Shown here: positions 1 to 10,372 of the stretch, one piece after another
Position numbering within the stretch: position 1 is the stretch's first letter
Layout: each line of letters starts with the position of its first letter
Source of the DNA: Prosopocoilus inquinatus
Taxonomy: Eukaryota > Arthropoda > Insecta > Coleoptera > Lucanidae
Length of the DNA: 64,000 nt
Reading direction: 5' to 3'
Assembly: GCA_036172665.1 (NCBI GenBank)
Contig: CM069874.1
Coordinates: 54,604,707 to 54,668,706, forward strand
Program-made: the position numbers and the translations under genes
Notes under the pieces: model-generated
Seen by the model: the letters and a program-made list of their open reading frames with translations, nothing else
Database searches by the model: none
Told to the model about the DNA's origin: nothing

Positions 1-773
1 AATTGTTTTTAATTGTTGCTGAAAAAGGCCGGGCGGTTTCTGCGCAGAATATTCGCGTATAAGAACAAAAGTGTAAGTCAAAGAAGAAAGACCACACGAA
101 ACCAACGACGTGAATCATTTGTCCTTCCATAATTCATCGCGATCGATGAATTAATCAATAATAATTAATTAGATCGACGTTAATCAAGTTCGCAGTCGCA
201 CGAAACAGAAATGTCGTTACCTGATCTGGTAGATCGACAAAAATGTGCTGACAGAACTCTCAGGATGCTGCAGGGTTTTGTGCAGGTAATTAATCAGCAA
301 TGTGAAAGCGGGCTTACGAAATTGCACACTTACTTGGTCGCTGAACTTGAAAAGGATCTGATCCGTGCACAGTGGATTTAAAAGTCAGATGCTTGAGAAG
401 GAAAAAGTATGACGTCCGTTCGGGATTTTTAATCGAGAATGTCAACGTCGCTAAATGCACGGGCGGAATTTGTGCATTCTTCGTCGAGTACAGTAGCTGA
501 CTCGTCCTTTTTTTTACGTTTAATTAGGATTAAGTTCGGCGAAAAAAGTTCCGCGCTCGAAGCAGAAGACTCGGGATTAATTATACGGATTCTTTAATTT
601 AAAATTTAATGCAGAAGTAATTGGCTAATTTTTTACTTGTTTATTTTCGTTTTGAACTTAACGTGGCTGTCCACATTCATAGAGATTCTTTAGTAGAATT
701 TTTAAAATACACTAAGAACTAAATAAAAGAAAACTTTGTCTCAAACACTTAATGTGTAATAATTAAATAACAT
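1..773. other. Unassigned left flank
   Basis: No recognisable gene or repeat. The first ~550 bases are somewhat richer in G+C than the sequence that follows, and contain a small palindrome near 131-148 (TTCATCG, four-base loop, CGATGAA). From about 560 the sequence becomes AT-rich and runs into the Harbinger element. The region could be unique host DNA or the edge of another element. Confidence 0.4.
211..381 (+). CDS. Short ORF of 56 codons, unknown
   Basis: An ATG-initiated ORF of 56 codons ending in TAA. The peptide is charged and begins MSLPDLVDRQ. I do not recognise the product. A GTAATT directly after a CAG codon near 284 would be a possible splice donor, so this could be a first coding exon, but no downstream exon was identified. 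It could equally be a chance ORF or a remnant of a retroelement leader. Confidence 0.12.
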   Translation: MSLPDLVDRQKCADRTLRMLQGFVQVINQQCESGLTKLHTYLVAELEKDLIRAQWI

Positions 774-776
774 AAT

Positions 777-794
777 GGGTGATATGAATAAAAT
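777..794 (+). repeat. Harbinger left terminal inverted repeat
   Basis: GGGTGATATGAATAAAAT, preceded by AAT. It matches the reverse complement of 5657-5674 at all 18 positions; the sequences diverge directly after it. Confidence 0.9.
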
Positions 795-1067
795 TGAGAA
801 TATTCTGATAAGTATAAACTCTGAGTACAAACATTTTAAGGTAGTATAAACTTTAAGTTTTAAGAATAAAAACAGTTAGAGTATATTCTCACAAAATTAG
901 TAGATGCTCTAGTGATCTGAGTTTATACTGTAAATTTTGCAATATTTGACAAGTTTTGTATTCTTTCAATTTGCCTAGAAGCGCTCTAAGTATTACTGAT
1001 ATGCAGTGATCTTACAAACGTATTGGCACGTACTCGGTATGTTTTGTTGTATTACTGCTGCATAAAT

Positions 1068-1880
1068 ATGTCGGAATACGGCGAACAATTTGAAGAAGTA
1101 CAAGACGGCATATCTGACGAGATTTTTGTCAATATTATAAGTAATCACAAAGCTATACTATCAAAATCGCAAACACCGTCAGTAAGAGAAGTGAAAAGTA
1201 AGGCTTTAACGAGTATTAGAAACGAAATGCTGAAGAAATTTGGTAAGGACCTGAAAGAAAGCCAAATTTTAAAGAAAATAAATAACATGAAATCTCGTTT
1301 AAAAAAGAAGACAGACATGAAGCAGACCGGAAATAAAAAAATAATCCTGTCGAGTTGGCAGAAGCAGTTATATGAAATACTAATGGGAGAGTTAAATCCA
1401 ACAATAACAAAAATAAAAGGTAAACTGTCAATTTTATCCTTTGAGTAAAAAGTTGAATAGTTTCCTTATGTTTATTAACTTTTTTTAAGCGGTTAAAATA
1501 AAAATATTAAAAAATTACAATTCTAAAGTAATATTTTTCTTGTTTCGAAAGTTGCGGTTTCCATTGGCGCAAGTACATCTTGCAAATCAGGTAATTCAGA
1601 AATTCCGCCATCTGAAAATGAAGTTGATTGGACTAACACTGAGCTTGATTTTGCTGTTAAACGGAAGAATCCTGAAACACAGAAAATCAATGTCAAAAAA
1701 ATAAAAAGCAATCTCTCTGACTGGGAAACATCTGAAACTATTACACTTTCGACTCCTGAATTGCAACGTCTTGTTCTTCTGGAACAACTTCAAGTACTTC
1801 GTTTGAAGAAGAAAAAGCTATTTCGAGAAACTGAAGTACAAGTTGTGCAAGAAGGAGATTCCAATTATACTGTTTTGTAA
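1068..1880 (+). CDS. Harbinger Myb/SANT-like DNA-binding protein
   Basis: The accessory protein of the Harbinger element. In this superfamily such proteins bind the transposon ends and help bring the transposase into the nucleus. I read two exons, 1068-1419 and 1552-1880, joined across an intron with GT at 1420 and AG at 1550-1551. The join keeps the frame with no stop and gives about 226 residues. The N-terminal half is a basic helical domain with the pattern of a trihelix/SANT-like fold (SDEIFVNIISNHKAILS, then VREVKSKALTSIRNEM, then a K/R-rich helix with MKSRLKKK). The C-terminal half is polar and ends in a leucine- and lysine-rich probable coiled coil (LQRLVLLEQLQVLRLKKKK). The first in-frame ATG is at 1023, but MSEYGEQFEE at 1068 looks like the native start. 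Unlike the neighbouring transposase, this ORF is undamaged. The splice join is my inference. Confidence 0.75.
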
Positions 1881-2639
1881 TATTTTTTCGTTTAGTTATT
1901 TCAGCATTCGTCGTTCTAATTTCGTTTTTGCTATTTAGAATTTTGTTAATTACTTAAATTTAAGAAATACATTTCCTTTTTGTTATTTTTATACAGTGTA
2001 CATGCCCAAACTAGGTGAAACTTGATTGAAAAACGCGAAGACTAAAATTACTTATTGTTAGAAATAAATTGTTACAAAAAGTATTTCTTGCAAATAATGT
2101 TGTGAACAATTGTGAATACTGTTTTGAACATAATTTAGAAAGTACTTACCTAATGTAACTGATAAATAGCGTTGACAATTTCATTCCGTCTGACCTGTCC
2201 GCGTGCGGTAACACCAGGTTCTTCTTCTTCGATTTCTTCTGGCGGTAGCATTTTCTAGTTCGAAATCTTCATCGTTAAGTCGTTTTGCCGCATTATGCAA
2301 AGCAAAGCAACACACGATTATAGTAGGAACTTTCTCTGTGGGAAGTCTGATTTTATTTTGTAATATAGGAAATCGTTGCTTTACTTGACCAAAACATCTT
2401 TCAATAATTATTCGTTCTTTAGCGTGTAATCTGTTATATAATCGTTGCTGCTCTGTTGCAGGAGTCCTGAAGGGTCATTAACAAAGGTTCTAATCCGAAA
2501 CCTTGATCACCTAAAAGATGTGCTAGTGCTCCGTTCTTTTTTATAACGTTGTACACATCAGAATTTGCCCAAATTCGTGCATCATGAACGGATCCCGGCC
2601 ACGTTGATTGACAAACTGAATAAAAGACGTAAAACATAA

Positions 2640-4850
2640 GTGGAAGTCAAATAAATAAAAAATGAAAATAAATATAAAGACAATCTACGAAGAAATTTAA
2701 ATGTAAACAATGCAATAATTTGATTCTAAAAAACGGAATAAATAAAAGGTATTTATTTATCCAAAAAATTAAAAGGCATAAAGAAATTTTGAAGAAAACG
2801 AAAATAGAAAGCTACACATGCGGATTTATAAAGAAATTAAAAAAAAAACATGCGAATACACCTAATTGTTTGATGCAATAAAACTTTAAATAAAAAATGA
2901 TTGAAAAAATAAATTTTAGTATGCAAAAATTCCAATGTTTAATATTTTTAACGCTTTAAGTTTTATTGCGGCTTTCCGTGAACAACCTGTATACATGTTT
3001 GTACGAACTTTTTCCTTTATTTTGATCTGGAGAATACGTCCCTGAAGAAGCCTGCATAAATTGATAATGGCAAGAGAAGTTTTATTTACTTTTTTCTAAA
3101 CCACTGTTCCCTTTACTATTTCTAGTAAGAAAATTACAACTTATAAGTAAATTTCCGAATTTAAGATTTTTTAATTTCGTACCACTGGCGACTTAAAAAA
3201 TGCGGACAAGTCTTTGTAGTGATTTTATAGTTATTTACGTCTCCCCATGATTCAGAGAGCCTAGTAAAGATTAATTGCAAGGCATGTCGCGTACAAATTT
3301 TTATTTTCACCTTCACACGGCGATTTTTAATTAATTTACTTTAATTTTTTTATGAAAATTTTTTTTTTATCGAAGGCATTATTTCTAGCTACAGGTAGTC
3401 ATGGTAAACTGACAATGCGCTTTTCTACAAGCCTGTAAAATTTTACAGGTCTTTTATACGAGCCCGTAAAGTATTACAGGTTTCTTCCCGTAATTTATCG
3501 TTTAGTTGGTTACCAGAAACCACAAAATTAACTTTAAAAATGTCCTTTACTAAGAAGTTGGAAATAAACGTTTTTTTATTAGTTCAATACTAACACAGTT
3601 TCTAATTATTTCCATAGCAATGGGATCATAATTAGATAATTAGCTTGTTAAAGTAATTTCGTTACTACAGGAAGAGTTTCTTTAAACTGAAATCCATTTA
3701 CATTAAAACGTTATGACTGTCCTTATTTTTTATGGCGCCCGTGGAACAAGCGATTTTCTTCTTTAATAATTTTATATTTTACAGTAAATTATTACTTAAT
3801 TATGTTTGATTTAATTATTTAGTTGTTTGAGTTTTAGCTCAAATTTCTGCTTTAAATTGTGCACGCTAATTCGTACTTTTTGTTATAAATTCGAAATGTA
3901 CTGAACTGTAAACAGTGTTGCCGCAACTGCTTGTGAACGTGCTGAAGATGTAATTTTTTTGTACCAGGTGTGCCAAACCTCTGGAAAAGTCCAAGAATTC
4001 CTCTTTAAATTCATTTTATCGAGAAAAGGTCTTAACAATAGTTTTGTAAGTTTTCATTCCGTATAATTTAAAATTATTTTCAAATATACAGGTTGTTCAT
4101 TTAATAAGTTACAAACCTAACTTATTATTTCTTAAATGGAACACTAAACATTTTATTGCAGTTTCGGTTAGACCTTGAAGAGACGATAAAAATGATATAA
4201 CATTATATTTACTTATTTTGGTATTTAACGAGTTATTTTTAATTTTATGCAAGAAATGGGTCATGTTTGATCGTCTGCCAAATTGTCAATTTTAATGATA
4301 CGACAATCAACCTTAGACCAAAATATTTCTAAATCTCTCAACTTTTATAATATTCATTACTTTTAAAAACTTAGCGACTATCAACAACACTACGATTCAG
4401 TTCACGTATTGTAAAATTAGTCATTTTTTCAAATGGAATACCCTGTATATTATAGTATATTTGGATAGTGATTTTTATGAGCTTTCTAACCATACCATAT
4501 CCTACGGTCTTAAGTCTTAAGTCTTAACTAGTGTGTTGTTATCACTTCTCTATAATCAGCTTAAGGAACGTGCTGTAAAATATTTTCATTCGTCTCAGAA
4601 TCATTTAAGATATTCATCCATACAATTTATCGTACTTTTAGTTATTTAAACAAAAAATAATAAATAAATTCAGGAACTGAACGATTTTTTTCAGGTAATT
4701 CCTGTCATGTAAGAACATATTACGAATCGGTTGGTTAATCGCTGGATAGAACGTGATAATGCTTTCAAGCGGTCTCCATAGTTACCAGATTTGTCTTTCG
4801 ACTTCTTTTATGGGGATATGAGGAACTAATTGAAAAAAATGTGTTCTTAT
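2640..4850. other. 2.2-kb sequence splitting the Harbinger transposase
   Basis: Non-coding AT-rich sequence between the two halves of the transposase. It holds a segment at about 2975-3060 shared with 24790-24890 (TTTATTTTGATCTG then AGAATACGTCCCTG), a pair of CCTGTAA palindromes at 3432-3480, and module-end motifs near 4085-4140 and 4433-4453 (ACAGGTTGTTCATTTAA, AAATGGAATACCCTGTATAT) that also occur in the foldback elements further right. It therefore contains nested repeats. No clean target duplication or terminal repeat was found at its junctions with the transposase. Confidence 0.55.
3432..3480. repeat. Two adjacent palindromes
   Basis: A perfect 18-bp palindrome CCTGTAAAATTTTACAGG (3432-3449) is followed 13 bases later by a near-identical one, CCCGTAAAGTATTACAGG (3463-3480). 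Function unknown; possibly the terminus of a decayed element. Confidence 0.6.
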
Positions 4851-5656
4851 CACAATTTGTTTATAATCGTCGATACTGCATCAACACTTGTAAAACATTC
4901 TTTACTGTCGCATGTTGCCATCACATTAATGTTACAAAAATTTTTTCGGTTAATATATTCATCTCCTTGATTATGTGGTTTAATAATAGGCACATGGGTA
5001 CAGTCTACAGCCCCTACAGCGGACGGAAAGGTATATTTTTTCTACCACTCTACCATTGCAGCAATAAAGGCTTCTTCATTATTAGGGAATTTTATCCAGC
5101 GATTGGCCCTAGCTACAATTTCGTTCATAACATTTGTAATTGTTTTGGAAACTGTAGTCTGATGACCGACATCCTCTCCTACACCAGATTGAAATCCAGG
5201 ATCTCCAATATACCTCCAAAAAGTTTGGAAACGCTGGAGTGACGTTAAAGCTTCACCTCTAGTTTCAAGAGTTTCCCCTAAAAAATGATCTGTCAACTAC
5301 TCTACATTATGCCTCTAAAAGCCGTAGAGAGATTTAAAACACCGTTCGTTAACTTCACGACGCACTGAATATAATTTGCGTGCTTGTAAATTATTTATAT
5401 ATTCGGCCATACTTGCTCGTGCACGAGATTTGTATGAAGCTGAGTCTGATACTGACCAAACACATATTTACGAGAATATACTTCGACTTGAAGTATAAAA
5501 TTTTCCCTTATTCATACCAAATTTAAGTTTATGCTCAAGTGATGAGAAAAATCTCTTTAATGGAGTTTCTACTACAAGGCAAGCATGAACTCAAAATTTT
5601 TATTCTTACTAAATTAAGTATATACTGTGATTTTTTGAAGTGTTAGCATGCACTTC

Positions 5657-5674
5657 ATTTTATTCATATCACCC
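5657..5674 (-). repeat. Harbinger right terminal inverted repeat
   Basis: Reverse complement of the left end, followed by AAT (5675-5677), which repeats the AAT before the left end. Confidence 0.9.
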
Positions 5675-5677
5675 AAT

Positions 5678-5865
5678 GTAATTACAAGTTTTAAAAGGAT
5701 GTTATTGAAAAAAAACGTGAACTACTGACTTGTATTTCAGCACGTATACGTATAAATCTACGTTGTGAGGAACTATGGATAAAGTTAGAATGTTTAATTG
5801 GTAACACAAAAAGTTTTCTTTATATTTGTGCGGTTTAGTGTCCTCCGAACTCTGGACACATAAAT
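5678..5865. other. Spacer between Harbinger and non-LTR element
   Basis: About 190 bases of AT-rich sequence in which I see no feature. Confidence 0.5.
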
Positions 5866-7737
5866 CCTATTTTGATAGAATGTGTGAAATGTTCATAAAT
5901 TCTAATAACAATGACATATTTCTTATACTTGGTGACTATAATATTAGTGAATTAGAATAGTATATGGAAAATGGCGGTGTCCAGTTATCCTGTATTAATA
6001 ATTCTACAATTGTATCAGACCTATTGGTTGATTATCACCATCCTCCATTATGCTGCAATATTGAACTGGACTTAACTAAATTAATTCAAAATACTAGCTA
6101 CAGCAGTTATAGTTCCGAAAAGCGAATTACATCAATATATGCATTGAGTTGGTAACGATAAATTGGTCCTTACTTTTAAATTGTTGTGACGACGGCACTG
6201 CTGTTGAAAATTTTTACTCTGTAGTTAATAATTGTATTAAAAACAATGTTCCCGTTATTGCTCGTAGATGTAATAAATATCCTGCCCTTTTTCCAAAGAG
6301 CTCATTGCCCTAATTAAACGTAAAAATAAATTTAGGTTACGCTACAAACGGTACAACAACAGGTACGATTATGTCCAATTTGTGAAACTTCGCTCCGATA
6401 TTAAAGTCTTAAGTAAACAATGTTTCAGACGTTACATATTAAATACAGAGCGTAACATTAAAAATAACCCTAAAACGTTTTGGTCTTACGTGAAATCCAC
6501 GCAAGCGTCCAATAGTATTCCTGCATCTGTATATTATGAGAATTTCCATGCCTTTTCACCTGATTCCGTATGTGAAGCTTTTAGACAATATTTCACCTCA
6601 ATTTATGAGCCTTCTGAAACAAATCGTACAAATTTAACTAATTTAGCTCCTGATACCAAATTTTCAAAATTTTCTAATTCCTCTGCTCTCTCAAATGTAC
6701 TTGTGACTTAAGATGAAATATTGTTTTTACTTGGTAAAATCGATACTACTATTTATTCTATAACTCCTAACGACATCGTTAGATAACGAAAATCGTTAAG
6801 TGACATGTTTTGACCAATGAGGTCTTAGATAAAAGATCTACTACCACTAACCTGTTATGCTTTGTAATTGACACCTTTAACAAGCGTAAGCAGCTAGACG
6901 TAGTTTATAGAGATTTCTCGAAAGCTTTCGACAAAGTTAATCACAAAATACTGATCGATAAGTCATACCATTACGGCGTTTCTGGCTTCTTTTTGTCTTG
7001 GATTAGATCTTATCTCAACAATAGAATCCAAAAAGTAGTAATTGCAGGCTGTTGCTCCGATGAAATATTGGTCACATCAGGCGGTTCCCCAAGTCTCACA
7101 TCTTGGACCCACTTTGTTTTTGGTTTGTATAAACGACCTATCTTCTTGTTTGAATTGCGAAACACTGTTATACGCCGACGACTTACAACTATTTAACTGC
7201 ATTTTTTCTTCATTGGACTGTAACCTTCTTCAGCATAATTTAAATATTCTAAATGATAGGTGCTTATAAAATAAGATTTTGTTGAACGTTGACAAATGTT
7301 CGTATATGCACTACACTCTTAATAAATCTGTTATTATTACACTATACACTGTAAATAATAACTCTCTGAAATGTGTAACTGCTATTAAGGACCTAGGGAT
7401 CACCTTTGACAACAACCTATCTTTTACCTGTCATGTAAATAATATTGTTAAAAAAGCAATCGCTCTGCTTGGTTTCATTCTTTGGATAACCAAGCATTTC
7501 TTAGGTATTGATGCAAAAAAAAAGTTTATTTAGTGCATATGTCAGATCACATCTTGAATATGCAAGTATGGTTTGGTCTCCCTATTATGCAGTACATATT
7601 GCAAGGATAGAATCTATCCAGCGAAAATTCACTAGAGTCATTTATCGGGGCATGAACGTAAGTTATGATGACTACACTCAACGTTTGAATTATTTGAATC
7701 TAACTTGTTTAGAATATCGGAGGAAAACAGCCTAATT
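5866..7737 (+). pseudogene. LINE ORF2 remnant: endonuclease end and reverse transcriptase
   Basis: ORF2 of the non-LTR element: apurinic-type endonuclease plus reverse transcriptase. Visible parts in order are the endonuclease motif FLILGDYNI (about 5925-5955), a linker with NNPKTFWSYVKSTQ (about 6465-6510), RT motif VVYRDFSKAFDKVNHKIL (about 6900-6960), the GVPQGSxLGP motif decayed to AVPQVSHLGPTL (about 7080-7115), the catalytic LLYADDLQLF (about 7165-7195), LGITFDNNLSF, and the C-terminal SAYVRSHLEYASMVWSPYY with IARIESIQRKF. Several stops and at least three frameshifts break it (for example near 7090, 7270 and 7510). The N-terminal part of the RT appears deleted around 6780-6810. It cannot be active. 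Confidence 0.85.
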
Positions 7738-8243
7738 AATATCCTTATTTAACATTATAAATAAATTTGACTCCCCTTAACTTACTTCAAGAACTTTGCT
7801 TTAATGTTCCTTCTAAATATTTGCGTGACAATTACATTTTTAGGGTACCGATTTATTGTACCAATATCATAAAGTTTTCCTCCAATTCCCAGAATGATGA
7901 GAGATTATAATGATCGTATTATAAAATCATTATAATCTCTCATCATTCTGGGAATTGGAGGAAAACTTTATGATATTGGTACAATAAATCGGTACCCTAG
8001 AAATGTAATTGTCACGCAGATATTTAGAAGGAACATTAAAGCAAAGTTCTTGAAGTAAGTTAAGGGGAGTCAAATTTATTTATAATGTTAAATAAGGATA
8101 TTAATTAGGCTGTTTTCCTCCGATATTCTAAACAAGTTAGATTCAAATAATTCAAACGTTGAGTGTAGTCATCATAACTTACGTTCATGCCCCGACAAAT
8201 GACTAGTGAATTTTCGCTGGATAGATTCTATCCTTGCAATATG
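7595..8243. repeat. Near-perfect 320-bp inverted repeat from LINE 3' end
   Basis: The left arm 7595-7914 is the end of the RT gene and the following 3' sequence. The right arm 7926-8243 is its reverse complement with only a few differences. The spacer is 11 bases (7915-7925). The two arms would form a very long hairpin if transcribed. The true 3' UTR of the element resumes after the right arm and ends in the TAAA tail, so the inverted copy sits inside the element. Confidence 0.95.
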
Positions 8244-8533
8244 ATAATGATATTGATTTACTTTTCGAACCGTTTTCTGCATTAAAACAAATTGTATCAA
8301 ATTTATCCCGTTAATTCTTATTTTATATTTGCCTGTTCTAGTTTCCTCATTTTCATACTTATTTTTCATATTTTTTCATATTTGACATCGACCGCTAACT
8401 ATTTTTAGTTTTTAGTTTTACTCTACATTAATATTAGCATTCGTCGTATTTTTCTATTTTAAAGTACTTTCTGTCAGTCTGTAATAGGGTTTTGCAACCT
8501 GTTGACCTGACCATGTAGTGTTGATTGATAATT

Positions 8534-8560
8534 AAATAAATAAATAAATAAATAAACAAA
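8534..8560 (+). repeat. TAAA-repeat tail of the LINE
   Basis: Simple repeat of TAAA units preceded by TGATTGATAAT, the typical 3' end of many insect non-LTR retrotransposons. Confidence 0.85.
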
Positions 8561-8582
8561 TTCATCTACGACCTACAAATAC

Positions 8583-9901
8583 ATGGTGATTTAGAATAAG
8601 TGTCCGACCCGTTAACCACAGACAGCCCTTAAAAAACAAAGCAAATAACTCAGACATGGGGGGGTCTAACTTGTGTAGTTTTTGAGATAAAATGAATTAA
8701 GAATTCACATGTAAACTTGTTGGTGATCACTGGAATAACTGAGTGCGTCACAAAGCAATAGACTTTCGAAGAAAAAGAAACACAAAACACGAACATTTAT
8801 GAACTTGATTTTTTTATGATGTAAGTAGCGATTCAATAATAATTTTGTCAGTGGTATCGTGTTCGTGTCAACGTGCGTATAAAGTCTTATAAATATAAAT
8901 ATATAATATATATGAAATTTCTGTAGATGAGATATTGTTTTGACGACCTACAAAAATTCGCGATGAAATATAAATAAATAATCGAACTATAAGAGCTCTA
9001 CTTAAAGCAATTTTTTACATAATCATCAATATCTTAAAAACTCTTAAATGGAACTTCCGAAATTTTTGGTTGTTACCTACTCGTTATGCGTACTTTCGAA
9101 ATATGTAAAAACAGACTGGGTGTTCCATTTAAAACAATATAACTTAGGTATGGCTCTTAGTCACAAAAATAATTTTAGAAAATAGAGCTGACTGAATTAC
9201 TCCTCAGCTCGTTTGAATTTCTTTTCTATCTTGTATACTTTAGACGGTAGAGGAAACCGCGGCACTCGGTGGACAGCCTCTATACAAATAAAATAATTAA
9301 TTATGTTCTTACGGGTCATGAAAATTTCCTTGTATTTATATGTTTTTAAAATTATTTATTTCTAAGTAAAGTTTTATCAAAAGTTTATTTTTCTTTACAT
9401 AGAACCCTTGCTCTAAAAAGGAGAAAATTGTACAGTATAGTAAGAATTTTGTTGTTTTCTGTAGGATTTGTCTAACCCCTCTGACGTCCTGGAGCATGTG
9501 GCGTTGTAATTTTAATAAATAAATAATAATTAAAATTTGGTCGAATAAGCTAGCCCTAAGACGCGTTGTGTATGGCGACCTATTCATCAATCATGTGAAA
9601 AAGCGCATAATAAGAAGGTCACATCGAATATCTGTTACAAAAACCGTAAGTTACATCACATAGCATTTACATTTCGTTGACACAGTGAGATATATTCTAA
9701 AACATAAACAGTTAGTCAACCCGATTTTAAAAACACATTACGCATCGCATTCCAATAGTCATCGGTGCTACTCAAACGGTTTCCATTTGGGGCACAAAAG
9801 GCGTTGATTTTCGAAATGTCTCCGATAAATATTTTTCTTGCAGGACCTTAGTAAATAATACGCCCCTAACGGGTCGGACACTTATTATGAATCAGCCTGT
9901 A
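8583..9901. mobile_element. Element with 25-30 bp inverted ends
   Basis: TAAGTGTCCGACCCGTTA at 8597-8614 is matched by its reverse complement at 9867-9884. The similarity extends outwards (TGATTTAGAA on the left, TTATGAATCA on the right). No transposase ORF is visible inside. The stretch 8918-9287 is a copy of one arm of the foldback at 16312-18566 (including CGCGGCACTCGGTGGAC near 9258). It is either a non-autonomous DNA transposon with a nested foldback fragment, or a foldback that has lost one arm. Confidence 0.55.
8918..9287 (+). repeat. Foldback arm copy (family of 16312-18566)
   Basis: Closely matches 18186-18556 in the same orientation. Both contain GAAATTTCTGTAGATGAGAT, the CTGGGT-ATTCCATTT module end, and the terminal CGCGG, CTCGGTGGAC block. 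It ends at 9285-9290 in a decayed version of the CCTGTATA terminus. Confidence 0.8.
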
Positions 9902-10372
9902 TGTATCGTGTTTTTCTTCACGAATGATTTGCCACCTTCAAGTTTCTTGAACGGTTAAAATTAAATTCTAGCCAGCAGAAAGTTATTATTCAGTTTTGCC
10001 AAAATCATATTACTTAAGCGTTTACAGACGAGGTCAACGGCACAACGGCGGAAATTGTTCAGCAAATTTAGTGCACTTCCATTCGTATTGCCAATAAAAT
10101 TTCAATTAAGTTATTTTCAATTAGTTTGCAGTTTAATATATATTTTTTTTTACAAAACTAATCATATGATTTAGTTTTTAACTAAAGAATGGTATTGGAT
10201 AATAATCATCCAATCTAGAAACGGGATGTAAGGATTAGCTAAGAAGACGATTACAGAAATTTTATTTGATTAAGAAAATAGAAAGACAGTATAAACACAT
10301 TTTTTTATTCGATGTAAAAATTAAAGTTGACTGTTGACTGAATAAAGCCCGGTATTTTGTAAGATATCTACA
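9902..10372. other. No feature seen
   Basis: AT-rich sequence without recognisable coding potential. A stretch near 10340-10355 (AAAGCCCGGTATTTTGTAA) loosely resembles the terminus of the MITE at 55177-55310, too short to call. Confidence 0.4.

Larger units (their letters stand above)
2150..5410 (-). pseudogene. Harbinger transposase (HARBI1-like), split and broken
   Basis: A DDE nuclease of the PIF/Harbinger type, read on the minus strand. The N-terminal block (5410 to about 4877) starts MAEYINNLQARKLYSVRREV and includes LQRFQTFWRYIGDPGFQ, the first catalytic Asp region GAVDCTHVPI, and NINVMATCDSKECFTSVDA. It contains three in-frame stops: one after KSLYGF, one after RHNVE, and a TAG at 5039-5041. 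The C-terminal block (about 2632 to 2150) resumes with WPGSVHDARIW (second Asp), LLGDQGFGL, then RLHAKERIIIERCFGQVKQR carrying the acidic third residue and ALHNAAKRLNDEDF, ending near 2150. Frameshifts lie near 2465-2475 and near 2255. The two blocks are separated by about 2.2 kb, which is either an enlarged intron or a nested insertion. The arrangement matches the usual DDE domain order. Confidence 0.9.
777..5674. mobile_element. PIF/Harbinger DNA transposon, inactive
   Basis: A 4.9-kb element bounded by a perfect 18-bp terminal inverted repeat (GGGTGATATGAATAAAAT at 777-794 and its reverse complement at 5657-5674), flanked by the direct repeat AAT (774-776, 5675-5677). PIF/Harbinger elements make 3-bp target duplications, usually TWA, so AAT has the right length but is not the preferred sequence. 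It carries the two genes expected of the superfamily, a Myb/SANT-like protein on plus and a DDE nuclease on minus, transcribed towards each other. Subterminal motifs recur inside both ends: AGTATAAACT at 811-820 and 843-852, inverted at 920-929, and GTATATTCTC at 881-890 with its reverse complement at 5472-5481. These could be transposase binding sites. The transposase is broken, so the copy is not autonomous. Confidence 0.9.
5866..8560 (+). mobile_element. Non-LTR retrotransposon, jockey/CR1-like, decayed
   Basis: A 5'-truncated LINE in plus orientation. It runs from the end of the endonuclease domain through the reverse transcriptase to a 3' UTR and a tail of TAAA repeats (about 8534-8560). 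An inverted duplication of its own 3' region (7926-8243) interrupts the 3' end. The tail and the RT motifs fix its orientation. Clade assignment between jockey-like and CR1-like is by general resemblance only. Confidence 0.8.

Noticed and set aside
4841..5242. 133-codon plus-strand ORF
   Set aside because: It is the antisense of the Harbinger transposase N-terminal block, which reads as a recognisable DDE protein on minus.
8172..8369. Minus-strand ORF containing IARIESIQRKF
   Set aside because: It lies in the inverted copy of the LINE 3' end, joined to 3' UTR sequence; it is a by-product of the inversion, not a gene.
10340..10356. AAAGCCCGGTATTTTGTAA as an end of the 55177 MITE family
   Set aside because: Only a short imperfect match with no second end.
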